From Mariprofundus aestuarium (GTDB lineage Bacteria; Pseudomonadota; Zetaproteobacteria; Mariprofundales; Mariprofundaceae), in contig NZ_CP018799.1 in assembly GCF_002795805.1 (NCBI RefSeq), forward strand, positions 2,225,001 to 2,289,000: DNA of 64,000 bases, in the 5' to 3' direction. The notes below the pieces were generated by a model. That model saw nothing but the letters and a program-made list of their open reading frames with translations. It did no database searches and was not told where the DNA came from. Both the position numbers and the translations under genes were made by a program. Shown here piece by piece: positions 63,711 through 64,000 of the stretch (position 1 is the stretch's first letter; each line of letters starts with the position of its first letter).

Positions 63711-64000
63711 CGGATCTTTTTAACATTCGCAGCTGCTCTTTCAGTGCAACGATCTCAGCCATCATACCAAACAACTCAGACGATAGCTCTTGCCTTATTT
63801 TCGTCATGGCCTCATTTGCCTGTTGCGTAACGGCTTCAACATCCTTGGGTGTTGCCGCAGGAGACAGAGTAAGATTCATCTCCAAATTGATACCCTTAAT
63901 ATATTTATCCAGCACTTTCTCAGCTTCGGCACGCATAAACCTGAACGATTCAGCACCATCTGCGCCGATCTCCTTGGCAAGATCCTGAATATAAGCATCA
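63700..64000 (-). CDS. C-terminal part of an unidentified helical protein (5' end outside window)
   Basis: The frame ends at the stop 63700-63702 and stays open to the window edge, with about 99 residues visible. An internal ATG at 63936 is not necessarily the start. The sequence is helical and charged: DAYIQDLAKEIGADGAESFR, then AEAEKVLDKYIKGINLEMNL, and a coiled-coil-like end with ELFGMMAEIVALKEQLRML. I do not recognise it; a phasin-like or polyhydroxyalkanoate-associated protein is one possibility on style alone. Confidence 0.55.
   Translation of the reverse strand, partial: DAYIQDLAKEIGADGAESFRFMRAEAEKVLDKYIKGINLEMNLTLSPAATPKDVEAVTQQANEAMTKIRQELSSELFGMMAEIVALKEQLRMLKRSGGY

Overview
The window is a gene-dense stretch (about 60 genes) of a Gram-negative proteobacterial chromosome. 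Outer-membrane and periplasmic proteins, an RND efflux system, an Hda-type replication regulator, SmpB, SthA and Pcm all point to Proteobacteria. Pyruvate:ferredoxin oxidoreductase, a bacteriohemerythrin, a periplasmic rubrerythrin and many c-di-GMP and phosphorelay proteins suit a microaerophile. A Mariprofundus-like zetaproteobacterium is my best guess, from recollection of gene content only. I see no rRNA, tRNA, CRISPR array, insertion sequence or phage gene.

Layout. 1-2517 (+): tail of an unidentified gene, then DUF2066, CDP-alcohol phosphatidyltransferase and hda. 2571-2733: an intergenic repeat-like element. 2771-9883 (-): cupin, PLP enzyme, GGDEF/EAL protein, nfo and trmFO. 9959-12919 (+): SIMPL protein and a receiver-PAS-GGDEF-degenerate EAL protein. 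12999-14219: small parvulin, alkyltransferase and YqaA. 14288-25701 (-): a six-gene signalling cluster, the most unusual part of the window. It holds a double CHASE3 membrane protein, a secreted protein made of about eight 38-residue repeats, a 1352-residue hybrid kinase with a Gln/Glu-rich coiled coil, a CheB-CheR fusion, and two further receiver-kinase proteins. One of the latter has Asn at the phosphoacceptor His. 26053-31152: AEC transporter, smpB, SH3 protein, CoA-binding protein, SYLF protein, queuosine mannosyltransferase-like enzyme and NnrU.

31245-46122 is centred on pyruvate and redox metabolism. It holds a lipoprotein rhodanese, an FAD/Fe-S oxidoreductase paired with pyruvate:ferredoxin oxidoreductase, SthA, a periplasmic rubrerythrin, DUF1614, and on the opposite strand a complete pyruvate dehydrogenase operon (pdhA-pdhB-pdhC-lpd). 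The cell therefore encodes both an oxygen-sensitive and an oxygen-tolerant route from pyruvate to acetyl-CoA. After this come a cNMP-binding/FHA-like protein and an SUI1 factor with a possible RNA switch between them. 46966-54415 holds an outer-membrane DUF481 protein, LOG protein, second parvulin, TcdA, TatD, a secreted RTX-repeat protein, thioredoxin, a 31-residue membrane peptide, bacteriohemerythrin and SelO. 54421-60838 (-) is an RND efflux operon whose last gene, ung, overlaps the outer-membrane factor. 61015-64000 holds hpf, pcm, a membrane-anchored Mrr-like protein, a carbohydrate-binding-like protein and a gene cut by the window end.

Functions come from reading translated motifs by eye. 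No database search was run.
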